64,000 nt of DNA from Ehretia macrophylla (GCA_037974665.1 CM075765.1:4655501-4719500); one strand, 5' to 3'; counted from the first letter of the stretch, positions 1-11,950 are shown. The notes: generated by a model not told the origin, from the sequence alone. Program-made: numbers and translations.

Positions 1-502
1 AATTGCAAGCTAGTTGAAGTTTTTCCTCTCCCTTTCTCTCCTTCTTGCTCTCGGGTTTGGGGGGGACCTATTAGGTATTTTTGCTTTTGTTTTTTGAGCT
101 ATTATGTTATGTATGTAATATATTGTATAAGTATATAATATATATTGTGTATGTGTGTGTGTTGACAACAAAAATGGGCCAAAATAACTTGTGTAATCAA
201 TTAAACTATGGCCCAAAGTAAATAACTTTACTAGCCCACTAAAAGCCCATGTCTTACTATTCACTCGAACCGCTAAAACATTTTCTAAACAAACGCTTCT
301 AACATACAATGCTCACATTCTCATTTTTCTCATTCCTCAAATAGGTAATATAATATAAGAAACATGTTAATTTAGAGAAATTAGCCCGTAAAATTTTATG
401 TTGAATAGTAGCTATTGGCAAAAATAAATAAATGCACATTAGACTGCACAAATGTGAATGCAACAATTAATGAGAAACGTGATAGTGGTCTCGGGCGTCA
501 CA
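1..502 (-). mobile_element. S0: partial Ty3/gypsy-type LTR, cut by the window edge
   Basis: On the minus strand this LTR begins at 502 with TGTGACGCCCGAGAC and runs off the left edge. The same start occurs in the E1 LTR at 7425, so both belong to one LTR superfamily. Inside the LTR the two copies are clearly different, with only patchy similarity (for example the stretch near 300-340 against 7015-7050). At 502/503 the LTR directly abuts integrase codons of E1. It could be the 3' LTR of a deleted E1 or, more likely given the divergence, a separate insertion into the integrase. The distal end and TSD lie outside the window. Confidence 0.75.
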
Positions 503-1176
503 TTGACCATCCGTCTGCGGGTGATATGCAGTGCTAAAACTCAAATTAGTCCCCATCGCTTTCTGTATCTTTTGCCAAAATTGTGATTTGAACTTGGGAT
601 CTCTGTCTGATACAATACTAGCTGGAGTCCCATGTAGCCTTACAATATTCTCAATATATAGCTCAGCTAACTTTTCAAGATTGTCTATTTTCTTCACGGC
701 AATTAAATGTGATGTTTTTGTCAATCTATCTATTACAACCCACATAGAATCATTACCCTCGGTGACCTCGTTAAGTCAGACACAAAATCCATGGTGATAT
801 GATCCCATTTCCATTTAGGAATAGCTAATGGTTGTAACAACCCTGCAGGTCTCTGATGTTTAGTTTTAACCTTCTGACAAGTCAGACACTTAGCCACCTA
901 TTCAGCTATTTCTCCCTTCATATTGTTCCACCATAAGTTTTGTTTCAAGTCCCTGTACATCTTGGTGCTTCTGGGAGGAATAGTATATTTAGAACTATGA
1001 GCCTCTGCAAGAATTTTATTCTTCAAAGCTGAATCACCAGGAATACAAATTCTATTCTTGTATCTAAGTATGCCATCATCATACAACAGGAAATCTGACT
1101 CTCCCCCTTTTGACTTTTCTAAGATCTTCAACAACTGAGGATCAGACTCCTCTGCTTCCCGGATTCTAGACAACAA
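503..1176 (-). pseudogene. E1 integrase fragment (Ty3/gypsy), truncated
   Basis: This is the C-terminal part of a Ty3/gypsy polyprotein. The zinc-binding N-terminal domain is at 898-1176, with the family phrases PPRSTKMYRDLKQNLWW and MKGEIAE. The catalytic core is at 503-890: WDHITMDF carries the first Asp, and SDRDPKF the second. The reading then reaches AYHPQTDGQ and stops being integrase exactly where LTR S0 begins at 502, so the catalytic Glu (normally in the SERTIQ motif just after TDGQ) and any chromodomain are missing. A frameshift near 770-780 separates the first Asp from the rest of the core. It cannot be functional. Confidence 0.9.
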
Positions 1177-2560
1177 TAGAGACTGGATTTGTAAGCTTGC
1201 AAACTAAATACCTATTTCTGAAGCTTCTGGTTTCCGCAGACACAATTCCTCCATGGACTCCTATTTCTTTATAATCAAACTGGTGACAGTAGCCTTTCGG
1301 CTTAAAGCATTTACAACAATGTTAACTTTGCTTGGAAGGTTGCTAATAGTACAGTTATAGTCATTCAATAGTTCTAGCCAGCGCCTTTGTCTCATGTTTA
1401 AATCTTTCTGTGAAAATAAATACTTTAAGCTTTTGTGATCAGTGAAAATTTCAAACTTATTACCCCATAAGTAATGTCGCCATTTCTTTAAAGCAAACAC
1501 AATAGCAAAAAGTTCAAGATCATACGTAGGATAATTAAGCTCATAGGGTTTCAATTTCCTCGAGGCATATGCTATTATCTTACCATTTTGCATAAGAATA
1601 CAACCTAAACCCTCTTTAGAGACATCACTGTAAATCACAAAGTTATCCGTCCCCTCAGACAGTGCAAGAATAGGAGCAGTGGTTAGTCTTTTCTTCAGTT
1701 CCTGAAAAATAGCTTTACATTTATCATTCCAGTCAAATACTATTTTCTTCTGAGTAAGATGAGTCGAAGGTCCTGCAATCTTCAAAAAATCTTTGACAAA
1801 TCTCCTGTAATAGCCAGCTAATCCCAAAAAACTGCGAACCTCTGTAATAATTTCAGGCCTCTTCCATACCAATACTACCTCTATCTTTGCTGGATCCATA
1901 GAAATCCCATCCTGAGAGATTATATGCCCCAAGAAGGCAACCTGTATCAACCAGAACTCACATTTGTTAAATTTAGCAAATAACTTATGTTCTTGTAAGG
2001 TCTGCAACACAATCCTCAAGTGTTCTTCATGTTCCACCTCAGACTTCAAATATACCAGTATATCATCAATGAAAATTACAACAAACTGGTTTAGGTATGG
2101 CCTAAACACCCTCTGCATCAAGTCCATAAAGGCGGCTGGGGCATTTGTCAACCCAAATGGCAACACAACAAATTCATAATGGTCATACCTGGTTCTAAAA
2201 GCAGTCTTGGGCACATCTTCTTTCCGGATTCTCAACTGGTAATAACCCTGTCTCAAATCAAATTTAGAATACACTGTAGCACATTGCAATTGATCAAATA
2301 ATTCATCAATCAATGGCAATGGATATTTATTCTTTACAGTCACCTGATTGAGACCCCTGTAATCAATACACAAACATAGAGTGCCATATTTCTTTTTTAC
2401 AAACAACACAGTGGCACCCTACGATGAAAAACTAGGTTGTATAAAACCTTTTCCAAGTAAGCCCTGCAATTGAACTTTCAACTCCTGCAATTCAGGAAGA
2501 GCCATTCTATATGGGGTTCTAGAAATAGGGTTAGTTCATGGCAACAAATCAATTACAAAG
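1177..2560 (-). pseudogene. E1 reverse transcriptase-RNase H (Ty3/gypsy), degenerate
   Basis: The longest open piece is 1261-2409 (382 aa). The RT fingers/palm read [18 protein letters not shown], then [12 protein letters not shown], then [16 protein letters not shown], and the active-site motif is FIDDILVY. RNase H follows: [14 protein letters not shown] has the first Asp, [20 protein letters not shown] the Glu, and TDHKSLKYL the next Asp. The usual VADALSRK tail reads VVNALSRK, a D-to-N change. RT extends upstream across a stop to about 2560, where [16 protein letters not shown] is visible. The enzyme copied element RNA into DNA in cytoplasmic particles. This copy is broken by stops. Confidence 0.93.
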
Positions 2561-2869
2561 TCTATCTCCCTGTCGGGCGGTAACCCAGGCAATTCTTCAG
2601 GAAATACACCCGAAAATTCTTTTACAACAGACACCTCACTCAATTTCAGTTTATCCCCAGGTTGATTAATTAAATAAGCTAAATATGTTTCACAACCTTT
2701 ACCCAACAACTTAGTTGCTTTAACGAAGAAATTATACGAGTCCCGGTGGATTTACGGCTTCAAACAATTTCAATTACAGGTTGACCAGGTATTTCTAATT
2801 TTACAATTTTCCTTCTACAATCCAGATAAGCATAGTGTTTTCCCAACCAATCCATCCCCATAATAATTT

Positions 2870-3175
2870 CAAAGTCTCAGAAGGGTAAGATGATCAAATC
2901 AATAGGAAATGCGCGTCCCTCAATGCAAATATCACATGATCTATATACAAACTCCGTAACAAATTTTGTGCCCATAAGATTGCCTACTTCAATCTTATAT
3001 GGCAATTTATCAACTTTTAAAGCAACAAACTGTGCACATATAGGAGTGATAAAGGAATGAGTGGCCCCAATATCAATCAGAAGTACAATTGGCTGATTAT
3101 TAATAAGAAATGTACCTTCTGCCACTGTGGTCATCTCGGGGAGCTCCTCCTGGTCTAAAGTAAGCACTCGTGCCT
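2870..3175 (-). pseudogene. E1 aspartic protease (retropepsin-like), degenerate
   Basis: The open piece at 2877-3167 (96 aa) includes GTFLINNQPIVLLIDIGATHSFI, trimmed here in words: the flap-side start, then the active-site loop, then the THSFI signature of plant Ty3/gypsy proteases. The active-site triad, normally D-S/T-G, reads D-I-G, which should weaken or abolish catalysis. The domain lies between the gag zinc knuckle (3240-3300) and RT, the normal gypsy order. Confidence 0.85.
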
Positions 3176-4399
3176 AGCCTCGTGGAACTGGAGCTGTACT
3201 TGGAGCTCTGGTCTGGGCACTCTGGCTGGACGTCTGACCTTGCCTCTGTTTGAACCTGTGACAATCTTTAACCCTATGCTGGTCGCTACCACAACTAATG
3301 TACTTGCCCAACTTTCTCCAACATTCTACCTCTAAATGGCCCTTACGATTACCGTGACTGCAGTGCTGGTTTTTTCTTGCAACAGTGCCTCCAATAGGGG
3401 CTCTGTATGTGGAGTAGCAGTGCTACCTTGCTGACATCTAGCTACAACAGGTCGGTTCTGACTCTGTGTTTGGCTCTGAACTAGCCTCGTATGTGACTGA
3501 GTCTGGACTGGCCCCAAATAACTCTGAGTCTACCTCTGTTGCTACCCTTGACTAGGCTGCTGATACTGCCTCTGAAACCCCTGACTCTGAGACTGATACT
3601 GCCATTTACTAGGCTGACTCGACTCTGCCAACAATTCTACCTTACGTTTCTCAAATCTCGTTGCTGCCTTAATAGCTGCAGAATAAGTGGTAAACTCCTG
3701 TGTAGACAGATTGAGCTGAATATCTCATCTCAAACCCGGGATAAATCTCTGGATTCTCATACTCTCAGGCTGCACTAAAGCTGACACATAACGGGAAAGT
3801 CTAGTAAATGTGGCCTCATACTGGTCAACGGTCATGTTTCCCTGCCTCAGAGATATAAACTCCTATTGATGCCTCTCATGGGCCATCTCTGATATGTACT
3901 TGTCTCTGAATTCTCTCACAACGGCCCATGTATGCTGCACAGCCCTGGTGTGCCATCTCTCCCTCACAGTACGCCACCATTCCTCAGTGTCACTCTCAAG
4001 TAAGAACATATCATATGAAATCTTTCTCTCATCAGTACATTCAAGAGTAGTAGCTATCTTCTCAACTTTATTCAACCACATTTCAACTTTCATATCATTC
4101 GGTTCCTCAAAGAAACTGTATGCCCCATGATGCAAGAATTTATCAAGCTAATTATTATTACCGCCTGTGGCACCTCCACCCTCGGCTCTAGCTCCCGGAT
4201 TACCCCAGCCAACACCTATTTGACCCTGCTGTGTCATTCACTGAGTAATGGAATTAATTGATGTGGCTATTGAGGCCATAACCTGTGCATTGGTTGGTTC
4301 CTGCCCTAGTTGATCATTCCCAGCTACCCCAACATTCTGTCCAAGTGCATCTTGCCTCGGAGCCTCCTCCGGCTGTCTCCTCGATGTCTTTCTCCTCAT
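3176..4399 (-). pseudogene. E1 gag, degenerate, with damaged CCHC zinc knuckle
   Basis: The likely start is the methionine at 4399, at the head of MRRKTSRRQPEEAPRQDALG. It lies in a longer open piece (4238-4471) whose upstream part looks like leader. The retrotransposon-gag domain is at 3863-4135, with FFEEPNDMKVEMWLNKVEKI and EWWRTVRERW. A Gln/Ser-rich linker follows at 3330-3780. The knuckle at about 3240-3300 reads YISCGSDQHRVKDC: it keeps C-x4-H-x4-C, but the first Cys of the CCHC is Tyr. Gag would package the RNA. Several stops make this a relic. Confidence 0.85.
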
Positions 4400-4712
4400 C
4401 TCCGTACTAGAAGTGACTAGTGTTATAATAGGCAAATATATAACACATATAGATAACTTATTCACATTCAAGATATCTTGTGCACATAGGATAACGTATT
4501 AAGCATTTAACATGCATCATACTCTAAACCTTTCATATTCACACAACATTACGCAATAGACACTTCTTATGCCTATTTTCATGCTAACATGTTTCCACTT
4601 AGTCAGTCATTCACTTAGATAATCAAACAATCACACAGTCATACAATTCAACTTTCTCATAAGGACCTCTACCCCACAACCGAGGAACCTATCCCGAGTC
4701 ATGCATTCAATT

Positions 4713-4725
4713 AGCTCTGATACCA
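4713..4725 (-). other. E1 primer binding site (tRNA-iMet type)
   Basis: The minus strand reads TGGTATCAGAGCT, complementary to the 3' end of plant initiator-Met tRNA and starting 6 nt inside the LTR end at 4732. It sets the element's orientation as minus and fixes the inner edge of the 5' LTR. Confidence 0.9.
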
Positions 4726-4731
4726 CCTAAA

Positions 4732-7425
4732 TGTAACACCTCGAACCTAACCACACACTAAAGGTCAAGTCCAGACTCGGTACACAGACATAGTCTCCTC
4801 TGTACCGTTGACTATCTGGAAACTTGCAAATAGCAAAATACAACCACAAGACCATAATTCACAACCTCAATCAACTTCATCCCTCAACTTTGCAACATCA
4901 TAAACTTCATTAAGGCTATCCGAGCCCCAACTTAGCAAAAGTTCATCATACAAGCATGCAAGGCATAACTATTGAAACTCTAAGACAAAGGATTGCTTAT
5001 CATACCACTCTAATTATAATCACAAGTTATACTTATATACTAAGTCTACCTGCCAACAACTTACCACACAAGCATGCAACCAAAAGACAGTAAAGTATTC
5101 ATTCGTTATTACATACCAACTACGTTACCAAATCATTCAAGACTACAACTTTAATTACAAACCACCAAATCTAACACAATACATACAAGACCTCAAAGGT
5201 CTCAAAATAGGACATAAACATGACACACGCACATCTTCACATATAGCATCCAACCTCAGCAAGTAAACATTAAAGGTAGTTAATCTACTTGCACTTCTTT
5301 TCCTTCCTCCTACTACTACAAGCTGGGGGTCTACCTCAGCCTCTCCTGAAACATATTAAAAGAGTAGTGAGTAACACAATTGCTCAGCGAGGGAGGGATA
5401 CAGTAAATCAAGGGTGTTTTCAAAAATCATTTCGTGCAATGCAACAAATACAAGTAACACAAGTAATACAATATAACAAGTCAATTGAATAAGCAATAAA
5501 CACATTTAAAAAGGATACAATTCATCTTCTTTGTCTTCGATCTTGAACCACGAACCACGATCTTTGATAACAAATACCGGCAAACCACCTTATAACAGCA
5601 ATGAGGTACTCTAGATGTACCCCAAATCCTACGACCCATTCTCCTGAGGTAGGTCCATATGCCCCAACGAGGTGAACTACGCCTCTAAGGTATGGGAATA
5701 TGCCTCAGCGAGAGAGGGAATTGGCATTATGGTAGCCGAGCTAGACCGACAGCCTAATGCTACTCAAAGTTTCTCAACACTACCATTTCTGAAAGGTTGC
5801 GCAACCCAATTCATGATCACGATAAACCAAGTAATGCCAATAATCACAAATGAAGGACAACAAAGTAAGACACCCTCGCAATTAGTTACAATATAAGCTT
5901 TTAACATGAAATAACCATATGTGAACAAAGGAAGGAGATATATTCCATATAATTCCCGAAATGTTAGAACAACTCATTCGAAATGTTACAAGCGTTGAGC
6001 CTTAACTATTCACTTTTCCCTTTTGTCTACTAGGGCCAATTTTACTCCCGTATGTAACTTAAGCACCAATTCCATAAACCAACTATCTTACATCTCTAAG
6101 GACACTAAAAAATACCTATCCAAGCCCTAAAAACCCATTTTTCAAACAAAAGCTCGAGAAGGCCCCAAGCCACTTTTAACTACAACTACCCTAATTGCTC
6201 CTCAATTCAATGCCATAATAGCACCAAAAGTGCTTCCATACCTAGTAGCTACCCAATCTATCATTCATTCGCACCCGGATTATCGTTTTACGAAAACCTC
6301 CTTTTGAATTTTAGCTAATTTCGCATTTTAAGCAAGATTCGAGCAAACTAACAGCATTCAATCTTTATTCTATGTTCAATAACATCTAAAGTACCTATAG
6401 ATAGCATCAAATCCATCTGACAAGCAAATTCTATCAAAACCCTAGTTTGACACTATTCATCATCTCTTACAAGCTTCAATTATCAACTCTAGCCATTCAA
6501 GATGCTAACTAGCTTCAAAATAGTGCTCTACAAGTTCTAAGAGAAGTATTGCAAGCAACAATAAGCGATTACATGGCTATAACTAATAATTACAAAAATT
6601 CAATATGTAACCAAGAATTTCAAATGCATAAAATATGAATCTCCCTCACATATACAAGGTGTATACCACTTGTAGAAGCCCTAGGATGTTTCCAAAACAC
6701 TTTGAAATTCAAGCTAGAAAACCAATTTTCAAAGCTTGTTGAAGATTTCTTCTTCTTTTTTCCATGGGGAGCCGTCAGCTATGGGGGAGGGGGGGGGGAA
6801 ATATAAGGGAAATTTTTTCTTTTGTTAGTGATATTATGTGTATGTATATAATGATATGTGTATGTATTATATGTGTGTGATGTTATTTTAAGTCAAATGC
6901 TTATAAAAACTCGGTCAAAGTTAGCCAAAACTCCAATTAAATGCTAACTAGTTAAAATCTAATGTTGTTCCATAGTTTTACTATTCATACGATGGAAGAA
7001 ACATTTTCCTAATATGTGTTCCCGAAATCCAATGCTCAAATTCTCATATTTTTCATTCCTTTTACAAGTCATACTACCTAGGAAAAATATTAATTTGGGC
7101 AAATTAAACAGTAAAATTCCACTATGTTAAATGCTAACTAGTTAAAATCTAATGTTATTCCATAGTTTTACTATTCATACGATACAAGAAATATTTTCCT
7201 AATACGCATTGCTGACATCCAATGATCAAATTCTCATATTTCTCATTCCTTTTATAAGTCATACTACCTAGGAAAAATATTAATTTGGGCAAATTAAACA
7301 GTCAAATTCTACTGTGAAAAGTAACCACTAAATAACACATATTTAAGTAAAGAAATGCACATTGAAATGCACGAAGAGATATACAACAGTTAATTATGAA
7401 TATGATGAAAGTCTCGGGCGTCACA
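4732..7425 (-). mobile_element. E1 5' LTR (Ty3/gypsy, 2.69 kb)
   Basis: It is bounded on the minus strand by TGTGACGCCCGAGAC (start, 7425) and CGAGGTGTTACA (end, 4732), next to the primer site. Long LTRs of this kind fit the plant chromovirus-type gypsy elements. Internal landmarks shared with other LTRs here are GGTTGCGCAACC at 5795-5806, TTGCATTGCACGA (minus) at 5432-5444, and the CCTCGCTGAGCAA hairpin-like box (minus) at 5361-5396. A 190-bp tandem duplication lies at 6937-7316. A G-run occurs at about 6782-6798. Small open frames inside it are not convincing genes. Confidence 0.88.
6937..7316. repeat. 190-bp tandem duplication inside the E1 LTR
   Basis: Unit 1 starts at 6937 and unit 2 at 7127, each beginning ttaaatgctaactagtt. 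The units stay alignable to about 7126 and 7316, including the ctattcatacga and ctacctaggaaaaatatt segments, with scattered substitutions. Confidence 0.85.
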
Positions 7426-7584
7426 GCTCCTATATTATAAGTTAATTTCTTTGCATATATTGGTAGTTCCAAGTCTCCCTTATTTCTTGTTTCATTTTTT
7501 TAGTGTTATGGGGAGTAGTAAATGCAAGAGAAAACAACGTCATCTTTTTCCACTCTCACAGTAAAGAGGCCTACATCAGCTTAT
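7426..7584 (+). other. Short host or old-transposon segment, possible ULP1-like exon
   Basis: A pyrimidine-rich tract ending in TTTTTTTAG at about 7503 is followed by an open stretch reading LWGVVNARENNVIFFHSHSK. The pattern (hydrophobic strand, then V-N-A-R-E-N, then a V-x-F-F strand) recalls the HW..V strand-turn of ULP1/C48 peptidases captured by plant transposons, but neither the catalytic His nor the Asp can be placed. It is interrupted by solo LTR S1. No firm function. Confidence 0.25.
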
Positions 7585-10014
7585 TGTTGGGATTAGTGTA
7601 TGCCCTGAAGACCACTAGCACAATTATCTTTGTATACTCTGGATATTTCCATTTTGTGATAAGTATTATTATATTATTTGAGCATGGTTTCTTTCATTAT
7701 TGTATGAATTTGTATGTATAAAGGCCCATTGGTTCAAGTAAGTGATTTGGGTATAAGGTGGTTACGTACAAAAGGTCCAAGTCATAGTTACTTGTTTGCA
7801 TAAATGTAGTTCATAACTGAGTAGTAGAGCTGGACATAAGGATGGAAATAGGGACGGGTTTATTGGGTACCCGTCCCATCCCCGCCCATGCCCCAAACGG
7901 GGGTACTATTGGAGTAGGGGATGGGGAATGGGGCGAGGGATGGGGATAGACATTTCACACCCCACATATTAATAAAATTATTTAAACACTTTATATATCT
8001 ATGTTAAAATATTTTAGTTAATTGTATAGTATTAGGAAATATTATTCTTTCCTAATCTATTACCCCAATTGTTAAGATTAATTAGTTCCTTTCTTTTTCC
8101 TTATTTGTATTAATGTTAGAGCTATATTTTAATATTTTATATTGTACAACACAAATCGCGTCAATGAGATTAACCAGTAAACATTAAACTTAAAAGTTAA
8201 ACCTCTTATTCTAAGCAAAGAAAAAAACAAGACGTAAACCTCTTAGGATTATAGCTTATAATACATATTTGATGTTAATTTAGTATCTATATTTATATTT
8301 TTTATTTAATTTTAGTTTACGTATTAAACTTTGTGTATTGTTAATTAGTGTCAGTATGACTCGGTGGTGCAGCCCAGGGAGGGTTATAGTCCTTACCAAG
8401 TAAAATGGTAACGTTCGAGTGATAAGGGTGAGGGGAAGGGGATTTGGAGGCGGGAAGAGGGAAAAAAATAATAATGTCAGTGCATAGTTTAAAAAAATAA
8501 TAAAAACCCCGCGAATAATCCCCATCCTTCGTGAAGATTTATTAATAGGACAGAAGCGGGGGACAGGGGCACAAGAAGTGGCGGAGGGGCGGGGGACGGG
8601 GTGTCCTTTCAGTTGACATTCCTAGTTGGACACTTCACTATAGTATAAGTTATAACAAGAGAGCGTCTTATACTTAGGGTGATTTCCCTTGGTCATTGGA
8701 GAGCTATCCTGACTCATCTTGCTAGTGCGTGTGTCACGTACTAAACTGGACCACAGAAGGTGTGATCAATGGAACAGTACTATCAAAGAAAATAGATCAA
8801 ATACACCTATAACTATTAAGTGGATCAATGCTCTTAATCTTGATCCCATGTAGATGAACTGACAAAGTCAAGTTCAAACACTTTGAGTCACTATAGGTGA
8901 GATCCTATGATATGGGTCAACAATTATCTTAAATCTATGCATAGTGATATAGTCTTTCAGATTATATAAGGTATTACACTTTTGGTTCGCTCCCTAGGTC
9001 TTGGATAATATCCAATGGATGATTAGATTATAGATTAGATCTCTTAAGGATAAGATGCAGTCAATGAGGTGATGATACAGTGAAAGACCTATTTGGTCAT
9101 TTCACTAGTAGGTCAAAGACAAAGGTCAAACCTAGTTTGACCAAGCTCTATTGGATATAGTAAACATCCTGGAGTGCAGCCAAAGCTCTATAGTGGAATG
9201 AGTTTAGGTTAAAATGGTCAAAATGGCGCTAAGGACTAGTAGGGGTATTTTGGTCATGTTGGAGCTAAGGTATTTATGTCTTTTGGTCCCCTTTCTAGCC
9301 ACTTTCGATTTTCTAGTATGCTTTCCTTTTTGGGTGTATGAGGCATATAGAAGCATTTGTTTGAGAATATGGGATATTATATTAATTAAGCATGGGTTTT
9401 TGGAAATATAGAAATTAATATATGTATATACGTGTGTATATATATTTATATTTCCAAACAAATCTTAGATATGCATTAATATGAGAAATATCCATAACAT
9501 ACATGTGTTAGACGTCTGGAGTGTCTTGCAAGACAAAAAGATTGGATTTTTAGAAAGTTAGACAATCTCTTGATTTACTTTCTTAAAATAACTAAGCCTG
9601 TCTTCCAATAATTAAAAGCAAAGAGAAAAATTTGTCTTTATTTCTTCTTGCCCTAACCGTCTACCCTAGAAAAAAGAAGAGAACTTTTTCTTTCTTTTAT
9701 ACACACATACATACACGGCCACACATAGGAAGAAATCAACAAAATTGATTCCTACCAATCAATACGCTACAAAAGTTTACATTATAGAATAAAATGGAAG
9801 ATCAAAGGGTACATCCAAGTTATTCACGTCGTGGTATGCTCGTGTAGACTAGGCAGATTCGAAGCAAAGGTTTTATTAATCTTGTTGTGAATTTAAGCCT
9901 TTGAGTACAAGATATTTCATTTTCTACATACATCTAATACGTGATTATGTGGTGATCCTGTATGCATGGTGTTTTCCGCTTCTTAGAATCATTCTTAGAA
10001 ACCATGTTCCCTCT
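7585..10014 (+). mobile_element. S1: solo copia-type LTR, carrying MITE M1
   Basis: It starts TGTTGGGATTAGTGTATGCC at 7585 and ends near ccatgttccctct at 10014. The 5-bp TSD CTTAT lies at 7580-7584 and 10015-10019. The usual terminal CA reads CT, so the right end rests on the TSD. Subtracting M1 leaves about 1.63 kb. The same LTR family occurs as S6, whose start TGTTGGGATTGGTGTGCCC and internal blocks (the ggtggttacgtac and ctatgcatagtgatatagtc segments) align by eye. No internal coding sequence is present. Confidence 0.8.
7829..8632. mobile_element. M1: hAT-like MITE with 8-bp TSD, nested in S1
   Basis: The element body is 7837-8624. The 8-bp TSDs GCTGGACA (7829-7836) and GTTGGACA (8625-8632) differ at one base. 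The imperfect terminal inverted repeats are TAAGGATGGAAATAGGG on the left and, read inward from the right, TAGGAATGTCAAC. Both subterminal regions are rich in GGGGACGGGG/CCCCGTCCC runs, a known feature of one widespread plant MITE group. No transposase is encoded. The 8-bp duplication is the hAT hallmark. Confidence 0.8.
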
Positions 10015-10530
10015 CTTATGCCTTCTTCATATAAATTTTACTTTCTAATTTTGTTTCATATTCTATGTTGGGTTATATGGTCAATTTTATAATAGTTAGG
10101 GATAGTTGTTGGCGTCAATAGTGTTTTGTAGGAAATATGAGATTGAGAAATTTAAGGAGAATAATCCTAACATGAAGGTCACCAAATTTGTTAGCGCAGA
10201 CTTTAACCAGCATTAGAGAAAGTTGCCGGATAAGGAGAAATCATTGTTCAACGCCAAGTTAGACATAAGCAAAAAATGGTACAAAAAAAAAAGAATTTGG
10301 AACTCATTAACGACAAAATAATAAGGATTGATTGTCCATGCTTTTTGTCGAATCATTTTTCCATATTGATTATAACTTTTCATCCAGATTACAATTTTTA
10401 TAAGAATCCTTTATGTCTTATAGAAGAGCATCCACACAAGACTTTTCTTGTCGAAGATCATTGCCTTTATGAAAAGCTGATAGAGGAAGAAAGGGATATT
10501 ATTAGCCTAAACGACTTTAATCATGAGTTT
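10015..10530 (+). pseudogene. Unassigned remnant, weakly HMG-box-like
   Basis: After a possible acceptor (tttgtag, 10125-10131) the frame at about 10134-10275 reads EIEKFKENNPNMKVTKFVS, a stop, then RKLPDKEKSLFNAKLDISKK. The order 'F-x-E-x-x-x-x-NP-x-x-K', then 'LP/S-D-x-EK', then 'K-x-x-x-x-K' resembles plant HMG-box domains, but the expected Trp is absent and an in-frame TAG interrupts it. The following 85-codon open stretch (10276-10533) shows no recognisable domain. This lies between S1 and E2 and may be part of an older transposon. Confidence 0.2.
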
Positions 10531-11950
10531 TGATGATAACTAAAATCATAAATCAATTGTTTAATCATGTGCCATAGAAGTTTGTGCTCAAGATTAGTCA
10601 GGAATGTTCTTATGCTCAAACAAGAAGAGATGCGTGTCAAGCTCAGCAATCCAATACCAAGATCATAGAAAATGCATCACAAAAAATTTCTTCAAAGAGA
10701 AAGAAACTTAAAAGAGTCATGAGCAACGAGACGTGGTGTCATAAGGGGTACCAGATTTTACTTTGTCATTTGCCTATGTTTTTATTTGTGTAAGCTCAAA
10801 AGATTTTCTTTTGATTCTAAATTGCTTTCAAAACTTTGTTTCTAAAAACTACAGGATCTCTTTTCAAAAGGGTTTGAAAAAGGTTTTGAACAACAAAGTT
10901 ATTGATCGTCAAAATCACTCTAGTTCAAACATCTTTTTGTAAAAAGCGTCCTGGATCATCTCAGAAAAAATATTGTTGCACAGACCATGATTCGGACAAG
11001 GGACCCAGTCCAGATACTCGACTGGATGCCTTCATCCGGATGGCATCCAGTGATGGTCTGGATGAGGGACCCAGTCGTGGAACTCGACCTGATCCCCTCG
11101 ACCACATAAGGTAATATTTTAAAAAATATAACCGTTATGTATCCATTGGAGTGATTCTATAAATGCCAAACCCTAACCCTATTTGTGAATCATCTCTTCC
11201 AACATCAAACATTGAATATTAAGCTTTCTACTACATTTTTATTGCAAAATTCTTGAGCTTACACTTTCAATTCTTTGAGCATTCAAGATCTTCATTTGTA
11301 ATATCCAACTCATTTAGGAGTTATTATCTTTACATCATTCATTCTCAAATACACTCATTGTTTAAACACTCTTATACTTAGAATTGAGAGAATCATAGAA
11401 GTATGAAGAGTATTGTGCTTCCTTTGTGGAGTCAAAGGAAAAGAGAAAAGTAGGTTTGAGCTTCACCTACATTTGAAGAGGATTGTGTATAACTCTTGTG
11501 GATTTAAGAGCTTTGTAGTTGGTTTGTGTTTCACCAACCTTTGAAAAGACACCATAGTTGAGTTTAAGCAAATCTTAAGGGAATGAAGCCCTTAGGTGAT
11601 AAACTAGGCCTTCGGGAGTTCGAACCACTTGAAAATCCTTGCATTTGATTTTTCTAAGTTTATCTCTCTTTTTCTTTCAGTTGTTCACATTTTATTTGAG
11701 TTGAATATATAAACTGCTTACAAAGGGTTTGATATAAGTTATAGGAAGAAGTTTATTGAAGTATTCCATTGCATTAAAATTTATCATTTACTATATTGCT
11801 TGAAAACTGCTTGATAAAGTGTCAACAAGACTTTTCACTTACTACAACTTTCATCTCTCATATTTTGTATTGGCATAAATTTTAAGTTAGTAGATTTGTT
11901 CATAAAGCCTAATTCACCCATTTCTTATACTATTTTGGACCTATAAGTAG
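10531..11950 (+). mobile_element. E2 5' LTR (Sirevirus-like copia)
   Basis: The LTR appears to start at TGATGATAACTAAAATC (10531) and to run to about 11950, just before a worn primer site (the ggacctataagtagatcaagagct region, where a TTGGTATCAGAGC-like match would be expected). The 3' boundary is approximate. It holds a nest of inverted repeats at 10981-11060, a feature known from Sirevirus LTRs. A second LTR was not found in the window because E2 is cut at 25359. Confidence 0.6.
10981..11060. repeat. Nested inverted repeats in the E2 LTR
   Basis: Inner arms ACTGGATGCC (11021-11030) and GGCATCCAGT (11042-11051) are perfect 10-bp complements. Outer arms CAGACCAT (10981-10988) and ATGGTCTG (11053-11060) are perfect 8-bp complements. 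The inner loop contains TCCGGA. A direct repeat, GGGACCCAGT, occurs at 11000-11009 and again at about 11067. Confidence 0.85.
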
